A stretch of DNA of 64,000 nt from Schistocerca nitens (taxonomy: Eukaryota > Arthropoda > Insecta > Orthoptera > Acrididae): contig NC_064619.1 of assembly GCF_023898315.1 (NCBI RefSeq), positions 502,978,594 to 503,042,593 of the forward strand, read 5' to 3'. The first letter of the stretch is position 1. The number at the start of each line of letters is the position of its first letter. Below are positions 1-9,989 of this stretch, piece after piece. Below the pieces are notes generated by a model. The model saw only the letters and a program-made list of their open reading frames with translations. It did no database searches and was not told where the DNA came from. The position numbers and the translations under genes are program-made.

Positions 1-1
1 C

Positions 2-217
2 ACTGTTCACAGAAGGTGCAAACGTCGACTCAGATCACTGTATTCTTCGCATCAAAGTAATTTTTTTTCTAAAAGAGCACACCGCAAGGGTACATACCTT
101 CGGAAAATTGACACAAACAGCACCGAAGAAACTAATATACAAGAGCAACAGGAGGAAGGAAGATCATTCACCTGGGAACAGTTCCAAACCAAGTTCGCAT
201 GGAAGCAAATAAACTAA
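2..217 (+). other. Unrecognised open frame running in from the window edge
   Basis: A reading frame with no stop runs from the first complete codon to a TAA at 215-217 (71 codons). The product is basic, rich in Arg, Lys, Ser and Gln, with no domain I recognise. A second open frame (199-450) overlaps it in another phase and is also Lys/Arg rich. It could be the end of an exon or of a decayed transposon protein. Nothing in the sequence decides between these. Confidence 0.15.
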
Positions 218-595
218 CCCAGGAGAAGAAGAACACGAGACAACCTTCATGTGAAGATACTTTGGTAAAACGAAAGAGAACCTTCCATAAATATAATAGT
301 AAAAGCTCACCCAAGTCTAAACATCACTTTCTCGAGGTCAGAAAGCAGACGGCAACATCAGTCATACAGGCAAAGAGGACACAACAATTTCAGATTATTG
401 GAAAAGCTGTAGGGAACAAAAGACGCGTAACTTTTACGGACGTTCATTAGGAAGGTCCGCCGATATATACCAGTGAATCTGTTCTTTAGAAAGCGAGGCG
501 ATAACCTTGTTCTAATAAATCACTACTGTAGGGATCAATTTCGATATTCCTCTGAGCTACGCATCTCAACTTCATAATTTCCCAGGAAGGCTCCT

Positions 596-606
596 ACACG
601 CACACA

Positions 607-647
<41 letters not shown>
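596..647. repeat. (CA)n microsatellite
   Basis: About 50 bp of almost pure CA dinucleotides with two interruptions by CAAA. It lies just beyond the point where recognisable endonuclease coding sequence of the neighbouring CR1-like element stops. Confidence 0.9.
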
Positions 648-704
648 CTCAGGCACAAACAGAAGATGAAATCTACAAACATATCTTTATTCTAAAAAGC
701 AACA

Positions 705-1400
705 GGACATTTGGGGAAGATGGTATCTTCGCAGAGTTATTGAAGTTATTCGCGTGGGTTCGTGGACTAACTGCTCGAAATAATTTTCGGAGAAAGCATT
801 TAGGACAATCTCGGAAGATGTTTTCTGCCTACCACCGGTTTTGAACAAGTATTTTTGCCAACATATCGAGGGAAGGTTGAAGTACCCACCAACTAAACCG
901 TATGAATGGGGTATTTATTTGTTACGAGACTCAAATTTTCTCTGAACTGTTCAGCAACTATATCATCGGAGTCTGGGGGTCGGTAGAAGGAGCAAATTGT
1001 TAACTTAGTTCGGCTGTTAAGTATAACCTCCACCCATGCCAATTCGCATGGAGTATCTACTTCGACTTCACTACAAGATAAACCACTACTGACAGACACA
1101 AACAGTCCACCACCAATTCTACCTAATCTATCTTTCCTGAACACCGTCTGAGACTTCTGCAGAACTTATTTCAGGCTTTAGCCAGCTTTCTGTACCTATA
1201 ACGATTTCTGCTTCCGTGCTTTCTATTAGCGCTTGAAGCTCTGGGACTTTCCCAGCACAACTACAACAATTTACAACTACAATTCCGACTGTTCCTTGAT
1301 CCAAGCACATCCTGTATTTGCCATGCACCCTTTGAGATTGCAGCCCACCCTGTACTTTCCCTAGGCCTTCTAAGCTAAAAAACCACCCAGTCCACGCCAC
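705..1400 (-). pseudogene. ORF2 fragment: APE-like endonuclease
   Basis: The first piece (1400-1128) reads IVVVNCCSCAGKVPELQALI then IGTESWLKP, which is the APE block containing the catalytic Glu. A frameshift near 1140 moves the reading to the second piece (1144-893), which has GRIGGGLFVSV and ICSFYRPPDSD. A further shift near 895 leads to GGYFNLPSICW, the expected GGDFNLP block with Asp replaced by Tyr. The fragment therefore carries at least two frameshifts and a damaged metal-binding residue, and no reverse transcriptase follows. It would have nicked target DNA for target-primed reverse transcription. Confidence 0.7.
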
Positions 1401-2410
1401 ACAGCCTGCACTACCCGTGTAGCCGCCAGCTGAGTGTAGTGAACTTCTGACCTATTCAGCGAAACCCGAAACCCCACCACCCTATGGCGCAAGTCAAGGA
1501 ATCTGCAGCCAACACGGTCGCCAAACCGTCTGAGCCTCTGATTCAGACCCTCCAACCGGCTCTGCAGCAAAGGTCGGCAGTCGGTTATATTAACGATGCT
1601 GCAGATGATGAGCTCTGCCTTCATCTCGTAATCAAGACCGGCAGCCTTCACCAAATCAGATAGCCGCTGGAATCCAGAGAGAATTTCCTCAGATCCAAAG
1701 CGACACACGTCATTAGTGCCGACATGTGCCACCACCTGCAGCTGGCCGCACCCTGTGCTCTTCATGGCATCCGGAAGGACCCTTTCCACATCAGGAATGA
1801 CTCCACCTGGAATGCAGACGGAGTGCACACTGGATTTCTTCCCCTCCTTAGCCGCCAAATCCCTAAGGGGCCCCATTACGCGCCTAACATTGGAGCTCCC
1901 AACTACCAATAAGCCCACCCTCTGTGATTGCCCGAACCTTGAAGGCTGAGAATCATCCTCTGAAACAGGGCAGGCAGATGCATCTGGCTCAGCCAGAGAC
2001 AGTACCTGAAACCTGTTTGTGAGACGCATTGGGGAGGCTTTCTGATCAGCCTCTGGGAACGTCTTTCGCTGTCTGCCACGCCTTGGAACGACCTCCTAGT
2101 CAACCACAGGCGAGGGCTCAGCCCCACTGCGGGCAGCAACCGGGGAAGCCACAGCGGCAGACCGATCTGGGGACAGACGGGACGAGGTTGACATCCCCGT
2201 GATACCGAAGTCCAGCTCCCCACAGTGGTGCCCATTGGCAACAGCCTCAAGCTGCACGACCGAAGTCAGCGCCACCTGCAGCTGTGAGCGAAAGGATGCC
2301 AACTCAGCCCTCATTCGAACACAGCAATCACGGTCCCTGTCCATTGTAATCGATGTTGAACAACAGTTACTGACCCACGAGTCCGTGCCTAGATAATGCA
2401 AGGGAAACAC
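1370..2410 (-). pseudogene. CR1-type ORF1 with SGNH/esterase domain (one in-frame stop)
   Basis: Two open stretches, 2410-2096 and 2029-1370, are in the same frame and are separated by a TAG at 2098-2096. Read through, this gives about 347 codons. A likely start is the Met of MDRDRDCC around 2342. The N-terminal part has a heptad-like, coiled-coil-prone stretch (MRAELASFRSQLQVAL). The C-terminal part has SGNH hydrolase blocks: LLVVGSSNVRR holds the nucleophile Ser, VVAHVGTNDV is the HxGTND block, and RSEVHYTQLAATR carries the late His. CR1 ORF1 proteins of vertebrates and insects carry such esterases. The role is thought to be in lipid or RNP handling; that is family knowledge, not seen here. 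Confidence 0.75.
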
Positions 2411-2649
2411 GCAAAGAATGTACGAACTAACCTGTACAAATGGGTAACGACTGCGCTACAATCTGTCTGAATTTACGATTACAGTAACTAAAACTCGAAA
2501 TTACACCTCCAATATGAAACCCACACGCAATTTAAGTAAGAATCTACGAAGTAAACACAGAAAAGAAGCTATATACGTATCTTTCTGCGCTGTCAATGTG
2601 CACCAACTGGGAGCTCAGGCCACACTTGCATCGACTACAAGAAGACATG

Positions 2650-3119
2650 TACTGTATTGTATTGTACGGTAACCGGGGACCTAGAAACGACAGAGAGGCT
2701 CCGTCCCTTCCACAGCCGCAGTGGTCCACAACTCCACGACGACTACCGCAGTCCACCCCTCCGCCGTCCCACACCGAAGCCAGGGTTATTGTGCGGTTCG
2801 GCCCCTGGTGGACCCCCCAGGGAACGTCTCACACCAGACGAGTGTAGCCCCGATGTTTGCGTGGTAGATAATGGTGGTGTAAGCGTACATGGAGAATTTG
2901 TTTGCCCAGCAATCGCCGACATAGTGTAACTGAGACGGAATAAGGGGGACCATCCCGCATTCGCCGAGGCAGAATGAAAACCGCCTAAAAACCATCCACA
3001 GACAGGCCGGTTCAGCGGACCTCGACACAAATCCGCCGGACGGATTCGTGCCGGGGACCAGGCGCTCCTTCCCGCCCGGAAAGCCGTGAGTTAGACCTCA
3101 CGGCCAACCAGGCGGGCAG
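2650..3119 (-). mobile_element. tRNA-derived SINE, family B, full length (~470 bp)
   Basis: The 9-bp target duplication GAAGACATG flanks it at 2641-2649 and 3120-3128. The head is at the right end (minus strand): a tRNA-like stretch with a B-box-like CCCCGGCACGAATCCG. The body is GC-rich, and the left end finishes in a tail of TACAATACAATAC type. A shorter copy of the same family lies at 13064-13216 with the middle missing, which confirms both ends. The open frames inside it are accidental. Confidence 0.8.
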
Positions 3120-3128
3120 GAAGACATG

Positions 3129-4372
3129 AGTTGATTTACCAATAGTCCCTGTTTGATACCCTAGAAGAGCAGGAACTAGACCCAGAGGCAGTGAGCTTCA
3201 TTAACCAAACACCGACCGACACAACGTACAAAGTAAATTTTCGTGGGAAATTTCGGAACCCCTTGAAGTTAAAACAGGTGTTCGCCAAGACAACTTTCAC
3301 CACACATCTTCACTATCATCTTAAAAAATACTTAAGGAATGGGAAAAAGATTAAAAAATCAGAATCTCCGGGAAACCTATTCTGCTTCGACGAACAAAGA
3401 TGACATTAAGTAGGTTTCGCAGTCGATTTTGTATCACTGAAGCCATGTGTAACAGCTGTTTTGTATCCTGATGACAAGATGTTAAAGAGTCTACTTTCAA
3501 CTAAAATATTACAGTCGTTGTCAATACCATGTCGACGTTTGGATAAGCACATCCTAACCCATACTTAACCTTCAAAATATCCCAATTGGAATCATTTTTA
3601 ACGTTCTTAAGATGTTCTTTCACCTGGAACTCCAAACCAACTTCACTTCAACCAGCTTCGCTTTATCAATATTTTTGCTATATTTGTCACCGAAATCAGA
3701 TGCACATTTGTCAAGATAAGACAGAGCTTTCATTTAAAGCGTTTCCTGCCAGGAAATTAATGTCAGGTGAAATGTTTTGAAATTGTGAGATCTGTTTTAC
3801 ATTGCAATTCTTATTCTGTTAATTACTTTAAAGCAGCCTTCCACAAACGATCTCATCAGTCGACAAAAATCGGTCACTTTGAGTCAAATGACGTATTTGC
3901 TTTAGCGCCTGCTAGCTGATTGTTGAGGACCTACAATACCGTAGCAAAGTTGCAGCTAAACCTACATTGTTGAACACGAGCTAGCTGTGTAGGGGGCAGC
4001 TATGTGCACCAAGGGCACTGTCCCCACACAAACCACGTCAGCGATAGACGTCTGTTGGGTATTAGTCGTTTCTTCATCTTACTGCTTAGACGAGACGACA
4101 TTTTAGAAATGACGCAGTGATCATAGCGTGTGTTTACGGCTGCCAGCTGAGGGAAAGGCTTCTTCTCGTATGAGCCCTCGGTATAGCCCTGTTCAAAACC
4201 CCCATAGAAAGCCATTGCGCTCAAACTAGTGACCCGACGACTCCTCATAGTGCGACAGTGCTACAAAGCACTGTTCATGCAATAAACACACACATACCAC
4301 AGTGTCGTTCGGCCACCAATAGGAAGACCGGTTCATACTCCACGCTGAGCGACGAGGCGTTATGGCGTTCGC
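3129..4372. other. No recognisable feature
   Basis: AT-rich sequence with only short open frames of no recognisable content. No repeat shared with the rest of the window was seen. Confidence 0.5.
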
Positions 4373-4382
4373 GTCAAGGACT

Positions 4383-4588
4383 TCAAAAAAATGGTTCAAA
4401 TGGCTCTGAGCACTATGCGACTTAACTTCCGACGTCATCAGTCGCCTAGAACCTAGAACTAATTAAACCTAACTAACCTAAGGACATCACACACATCCAT
4501 GCCCGAGGCAGGATTCGAACCTGCGACCGTAGCGGTCTCTCGGCTCCAGAATGTTGCACCTAGAACCGCACGGCCACTCCGGCCGGCG
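4383..4588 (-). mobile_element. tRNA-derived SINE, family A
   Basis: The roughly 200-bp family begins (minus strand) with GCCGGCCGGAGTGGCC, has a perfect B box GGTTCGAATCC and ends in a run of TTTGAACCATT type. A 10-bp target duplication GTCAAGGACT flanks it (4373-4382 and 4589-4598). The same family recurs five more times in this window. Its A and B boxes would act as an internal RNA polymerase III promoter. It is non-autonomous and depends on a LINE that has not been identified. Confidence 0.9.
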
Positions 4589-6320
4589 GTCAAGGACTGT
4601 CTTTTGGATATGTGTGTGGCAGGTTTTAAGGTTTTATGCTAACGTTGGAGCAGGTCTGCAAGGACGATAGTTATTTTTGACTCTACACATTGTAAGAAAG
4701 ATTGCCATCCAGACTTTATGTTCCGATCTCTTTCTTTAACGTTTTAAATTTGTGTACTTTTTAAAACTGTGTACACTGACGGCTGGCAACAAGAGGATTC
4801 CCTTGGGTGTTCAGTAGCCTTCCTCGATCAGGATTCGTCCACTCCATCAGTATAATACAATTTCTGCAGAGCTCCATGCAAACTTGAAGGCACTGGCGGA
4901 GATGAGGCGTCTTCAGGGCCATCAGTTTCTCATCCGCTCCGATTCCTTTAGTTCCCTAAAATCACCGTAACACATGTACCGATCAGAGAAAATGGTTCTT
5001 ACATGACCAACCGTAAGACCTACAGCAGCAGGAGTAGAAAGTGTCATTCTGCTGCGCATCAGAGTACATGGATTTGGTGAAATAAACGGGCAGGCAAAGA
5101 AAGCCTCTAAGGAGGCCTGCAGTGAACATGACGTTACACAGTGTGCCATTACCATGCACACTGTCATCTCGTTGAGTCGCAGATCCATACAGTTGTAGGA
5201 GGAGTGAACTATTTGGCCGTGGCGTACCTCATGCCGGTCACTTCGTCGGTATGAAGTGGCGCTGATCTTCCCCCCCCCCCCCCCCTCCAAAATTGGGCAC
5301 TTGCCTCTAGCACGTAGCGTTTTACTCTGCGGCACTCTCCCCCCCCACCCCCCACCCCTTCTTCCTGCGAGACCTGTGGCGTGCTAATCATTTTTCGCCG
5401 CATCTTAACTGAGTGAATTTTATTTTGTTACGAGCGGGCAAGAGCAAATTAATGTCGGGATCTGTCCTCTATTTTACCTGATGACGAGAGAAGCGCGGTG
5501 AAGCATTAAAAATTTTGTGACTTGTCTGCACTCAGGCCTAAGGTTTTAGGCTGAAGATTTTAGTGTGTTGCGGCTTTTGCGGTATTCAGATAAAGACTCA
5601 CTAGAATCGAAACCACGTACTAGATCAGGTATAAAATATTGTGTATTTATTGTAACAGGTACCTGCGACCCGCGGCGTTCCTCGCGGTTAAACAGTTATT
5701 TGTAAAAAACGATAATGCTAAAACGCACTATCCAAGAGAATGCGCCCTCGCAAAGTTATCTCATACAGGTGTTGAGGTGCGAGCCACTTGCGGCCCAGCA
5801 AACTGCACGACAACGGAAAGAAAGCCAGCAAATTATGAGACAATAGGAGAAGCTGAAAGAGTAAATGTCGCTCGCAACACACTTGTTTACTTAAGGCAAA
5901 AATCCCTACGCGACCGAGTAGCGAATTACAAAATGTGAGTCAGGAAAGGGAGTACCTAATTTCCCGACCATTTGCGACATGTCTAGCACAGAAAATATCA
6001 TAATTGTCTTGGTGTGTCAGGACAGCCAGAGGTCTACTGTAATACGTCTCTGCGTACAACGTTCGAAGAGCTCTTGTTCTCTGCGTATATGTAGAGATTT
6101 CTGGCTCTCGATACCAGCGGACAGCCAACGTAGAGCTGTCCATGCGAAAAACATGGTGTGCCCAAATGAATACTTGCCACTTTTACCATCTGCCCTTATA
6201 GTGATCGAGAAGCCCACTTTCATGGTAACGGCAAGCGTTTGAACTAAACAGGCAAATTTTTTGGTATGGGAGGATTTCGTGGTATTAGTAGTATTAGTAC
6301 CGTCTCTCCTGGTGGCGTGC

Positions 6321-6355
6321 GTCGTGCATGCCATGATAATCATGGCACACACGAC
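6321..6355. repeat. Imperfect inverted repeat (17-bp arms, 1-nt centre)
   Basis: The left arm 6321-6337 (GTCGTGCATGCCATGAT) pairs with 6339-6355 with two mismatches, forming a small palindrome. No function is evident. Confidence 0.6.
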
Positions 6356-6689
6356 ATGCCTTCTCAGCTCCGTGACAGTAACCTGGTACCACTGCACAGC
6401 ATTATCTTGGTGCGTCAAGACGCTGCGCAGTATTGTCATGAGCATTCGTTACATGTCACGTAGCCCACTCATGATATTATCCTACAGGAACAGTCTTGAT
6501 GTCCTAAATTTATATACGTACTTATTTAATTTGTCAAAACAGTTAAAAACTAATCTCTCCGCTATACTTAATGCATTATTTTGAGAGTTAACTTTCATGG
6601 ATGACTTTTTTGTCACGTTATCCTTCCCACGGGAACAGTAGTCACTTTAACTAACCAAAGGAAACACTAGTATTTTTTCGTAATGAACG

Positions 6690-6790
6690 GTAGCCCGTGT
6701 GTTAATTGAGATATAGGCTGTATCCATTCCAAAGTTCATCCAAACCCGTCCAGCCGTTCAGTGTGAAGGACTAACAAATGTACTAACTCG
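6690..6790 (+). repeat. Copy 1 of a dispersed retroposon-tail-like repeat
   Basis: It shares an ordered series of short blocks with 8221-8345: GTGTTAATT, then a TATA-containing block, a CAAA.TTC.TCC.AA block, GCCGTT, and finally a CTAACAAA/GTAACACA block. Similar sequence is common at the 3' ends of insect retroposons; that attribution is from general knowledge and is uncertain. Confidence 0.4.
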
Positions 6791-7329
6791 ACGAAGAAGT
6801 TAGAAGCAGTGTAAATTGTATAATATTTGTACGTGCATAAAAACCATCTGCCCTCACCTGTTTGCCCGTTACTAGCGGATACGATGGCGTATCACCGTCA
6901 AATCCAGCGTCACTGAGAACAGCCTACCACGTTCTACATGTAAAGGCAATACGCCTTACTGACGTACAGCATTTAAATGTCACCGTCGTTGTGACTTTAA
7001 GCATCTCAGAAGCCTTAGATACGCCCGGCTCTCAGCGGATAAAATCCAACTTTGAGGATTATTTAATCATTGTATTTGTCTTATCGATATTTCCGATGCC
7101 ATAGCGTAGGTGCACGTTCGTAGGTTGGCACTACGACAGCGGACCAACTACGTCGACCACAGCGCCCTCTGGCCGCCGCTTTGGGGCTCAGCGAGGGCCG
7201 CTCTACTTTCTGCCCCATTTCATCAAGAGCAGACGGCCTGGAAACATCGCTTCAACTTCAGAGTGTGTTGGCTGGCTATTGAGACTTTGTACTACTTACG
7301 ACGGGAATACGGCTTCGCACCTACGTGCT

Positions 7330-7529
7330 GCCGGCCGCGGTGGTCTAGCGGTTCTAGGCGCTCAGTCAGGAACCGCGCGACTGCTACGGTCGCAGGTTCG
7401 AATCCTGCCTCGGGCATGGATGTGTGTGATGTCCTTAGGTTAGTTAGGTTTAAGTCGTTCTAAGTTCTAGGGGACTTATGACCACAGATGTTGAGTCCCA
7501 TAGTGCTCAGAGCCATTTGAACCATTTGA
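7330..7529 (+). mobile_element. tRNA-derived SINE, family A
   Basis: A head-to-tail complete copy. The A box fits TGGTCTAGCGG, the B box is GGTTCGAATCC, and the tail ends CATTTGAACCATTTGA. An 11-bp target duplication ACCTACGTGCT flanks it (7319-7329 and 7530-7540). An opposite-strand copy of the same family starts less than 100 bp downstream. Confidence 0.92.
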
Positions 7530-7624
7530 ACCTACGTGCTCATCATCATAAAGTTATCTAACAATTTATTAACTTGATTTTGCTTATAGTAAACATCTTT
7601 AATTTTACACGCAGTACCGAAATG

Positions 7625-7836
7625 GTTCAAATGGTTCAAATGGTTCAAATGGCTCTGAGCACTATGGGACTCAACTTCTGAGGTCATTAGTCCCGTAGAA
7701 CTTAGAACTAGTTAAACCTAACTAACCTAAGGACATCACAAACATCCATGCCAGAGGCAGGATTCGAACCTGCGACCGTAGCGGTCTTGCGGTTCCAGAC
7801 TGCAGCGCCTTTAACCGCACGGCCACTTCGGCCGGC
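7625..7836 (-). mobile_element. tRNA-derived SINE, family A (expanded tail)
   Basis: A complete minus-strand copy with the target duplication GTACCGAAATG at 7614-7624 and 7837-7847. The tail end carries extra units of ATGGTTCAA (7620-7650), so the copy is longer than its relatives. It faces the plus-strand copy at 7330-7529. Confidence 0.92.
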
Positions 7837-8064
7837 GTACCGAAATGCTTTACGTCTCCTGCTCCTACTCGCTTCCTTCATTGGGCCTATTTTGCAGATC
7901 ACAGAAGCAGACCCATGCGCCACCTTCCAGGCAAGATACAAAAGTATTTATAACGTTGAATCGTATTATGTAGGACGTATTAAACAATAAAGGCATTTTC
8001 ACGAGTACGATACACTTCAAAAGTCAATGAGTAAATAGGTTTTTCGAAGAGTAATTATTGTTTC

Positions 8065-8158
8065 CAGAATGAGATTTTCACTCTGCAGCGGAGTGTGCTC
8101 TGATATAGGAGAGCTTCTGTAAAGTTTGGAAGGTAGCTTTCATCTGCCAGGAAGTTTC
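8065..8158. mobile_element. SINE family C, internally deleted, inverted ends
   Basis: A 94-bp insert lies between two copies of the 15-bp target duplication AGTAATTATTGTTTC (8050-8064 and 8159-8173). The left end reads GATTTTCACTCTGCAGCGGA. The right end is CTGCCAGGAAGTTTC, which is the inverted form of sequence that in the larger relative (32615-32901) lies near the left end. The tRNA-like centre has been lost. Confidence 0.8.
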
Positions 8159-8220
8159 AGTAATTATTGTTTCACACTTCTCGTTATATTCTCCAAATCA
8201 ATAAACATCTGGTGCTATAC

Positions 8221-8345
8221 ACTTTTAAATGTAACCCATGTGTTAATTCAGTGTATAAGCTAATTTCAGTCAAAATTTCTTCCAAATCGGTCTCGCCGTT
8301 TTATCTTAAGGGAGTAACACATATACTTACACACACAAACTTTCG
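8221..8345 (+). repeat. Copy 2 of a dispersed retroposon-tail-like repeat
   Basis: The partner of 6690-6790. This copy continues into ACACACACAAACTTTCG followed by an AT-rich end, as expected for a retroposon 3' terminus. No coding part was seen upstream. Confidence 0.4.
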
Positions 8346-9703
8346 TATTTATAATAGAGGCCCCTTGACAGCATTATTAGAGATGCTGACGCAATTGTAA
8401 AGACGATTAACTGCAGAGAAATGTATAGTACATCAAAAAATTTCCTAAGGGAGAAGACAACAAAGGAAACAAAGATCAAATTAAAAAAAAAAAACAATAC
8501 ATTGCCATTTATGGCCCTGGTACACAAAAACAAAACGTGGAGATTTAGAAAAGGGGAATCACCGATAAAGAAGTGCACTTTAACGAGCTTCCTTTCAGCT
8601 GTAAAGGGGTGCTCCACTAAAGAAGCGATGGACCCTTTCACTGCTGAGTACGCCACAACAGTGTGCTTATCAGAGGTCCAAGACTCGTCCGTACGCGGTC
8701 GGGATGTTCGACGCGGCATTACCCGCCGCGCTGGCCACGTCGTGATGATGAGCACCTGCTGCGCTTCGTCATTATTCTCGCAGGCCCTTTTGTATTTATT
8801 ACCACTAATAAGTTATTTAAATTACGTGTACTTTCAGGATCCTTTATTACTAAAGCTCCTAAAATTAGAGAATATTATGTCTTCCTTTGCACGACGTGTT
8901 GTTCTTTAGTGGGTACAGAAGCGAGGAAATGATGTTCATGAACAGAGAATTCAAATATTGCATAATTTATTCTACATGTAATGGCAAATAGTAGAAATGA
9001 TACATACCATTGCTGCTGTATTTGCGACGTCAAACAGTAGATCTGAATGTAGAAATATATGGCAGATACAGAAGATTTATAAATCTGTAACGTTTCAATA
9101 CAGCGTCTATTGAGAAGGTACCGACTCCCGGCCACTCTGAAAGTTTGTTAATGTCATTGAGCTGGCAAACGCATAAAAATGGACCCAGTGCATGAATGTT
9201 CGAACTTTAAATACACCAGCCGGTGGAGTTCCGGAGACGGGATGCTTGCTTCTCATTGGCAGCTCCGTAGCCGTTCGTGGCAGCACCCTCTTACCTTGGT
9301 AGCGGCCGTAGGGAACGCAGCGGCGAAACTGGAGGCGAGAGTAATTGAAAGTGCGGCCGATGGGATAGAGGTTGATATCAAAGATAACACTACAAAGCAG
9401 CAAATTTAAGAAAGATTTTTGAGTCGTATATTTTGAAACAAGGGGACACATACAGTCTTACATCACATCGTTTACAACAGTGGCGTGATACCGCTCGCTT
9501 TCTACATAAAATAGCAAATAGCTGCATCTCCTTACACGCCAAGGTTGTTTTACGGACGATTCACAGAAAAAAATAAACTAATTTACTAACTTCCTTACAT
9601 TTAAAATAATAATAACAGTAATAATAATGCATCATAGAAGTAAAACAGCTGCTGCTGGGCAAAGCGTCTGTAGAGACTTCTCGAATTTGTATCTAGACGG
9701 AAT
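8346..9703. other. No recognisable feature
   Basis: Short unrelated open frames only. A GC-richer patch at about 8630-8760 and another at 9200-9400 resemble no family I can name. Confidence 0.45.
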
Positions 9704-9742
9704 GTTGTTGTTGTGGTCTTTAGTCAGAAGACTAGTTTGATG

Positions 9743-9943
9743 AGCCGGCCACGGTGGTCTCGCGGTTCTAGGCGCGCAGTCCGGAACCGTGCGACTGCTA
9801 CGGTCGCAGGTTCGAATCCTGCCTCGGGCATGGATGTGTGTGATGTCCTTAGGTTAATTAGGTTTAAGTAGTTCTAAGTTCTAGGGGACTTATGACCACA
9901 GCAGTTGAGTCCCATAGTGCTCAGAGCCATTTGAACCATTTGA
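9743..9943 (+). mobile_element. tRNA-derived SINE, family A
   Basis: A complete copy with the 12-bp target duplication ACTAGTTTGATG (9731-9742 and 9944-9955) and a perfect B box. It sits in the 3' UTR of the RTE-like element and is therefore younger than it. Confidence 0.93.
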
Positions 9944-9989
9944 ACTAGTTTGATGCAGCTCTCCATGCCTCGTCATTCGACCCATCTAA

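Larger units (their letters stand above)
705..2640 (-). mobile_element. CR1-like non-LTR retrotransposon, 3'-truncated
   Basis: On the minus strand, ORF1 with an SGNH-esterase domain (2410-1370) is followed by the start of ORF2 with an APE-type endonuclease (about 1400-705). The reverse transcriptase is absent, so the element stops inside or just after the endonuclease. LINE copies usually lose the 5' end, so loss of the 3' end points to a later deletion or rearrangement. The combination of an esterase ORF1 with an APE endonuclease is characteristic of the CR1 clade. The stretch 2410-2640 would be 5' UTR. Both borders are approximate. Confidence 0.7.
4599..7318. other. Unassigned stretch with minor repeats, no gene
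   Basis: No coding sequence is recognised. It holds a run of 16 C at 5270-5285, an imperfect inverted repeat at 6321-6355, and around 5640-5700 and 6690-6790 pieces resembling widespread insect retroposon untranslated sequence. An open frame of 99 codons at 5639-5938 matches nothing I know and is probably part of that repeat. Confidence 0.4.

Noticed and set aside
2596..3030. Several overlapping open frames of 76-95 codons on both strands
   Set aside because: They fall entirely within the family B SINE (2650-3119), which is GC-rich and so has few stops; a target duplication marks it as a non-coding retroposon.
4922..5403. Minus-strand frames of 137 and 64 codons
   Set aside because: They run through C homopolymers (Gly-rich artefact) and show no recognisable domain or splice support.
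7340..7420. Genuine tRNA gene (B box GGTTCGAATCC)
   Set aside because: The tRNA-like part is followed by the constant SINE body and target duplication, and the same unit occurs six times in the window.
8327..8909. Open frames of 142 and 162 codons on opposite strands
   Set aside because: The frames overlap antisense to each other, are Lys/Phe-rich from AT-rich DNA, and contain no known motif.
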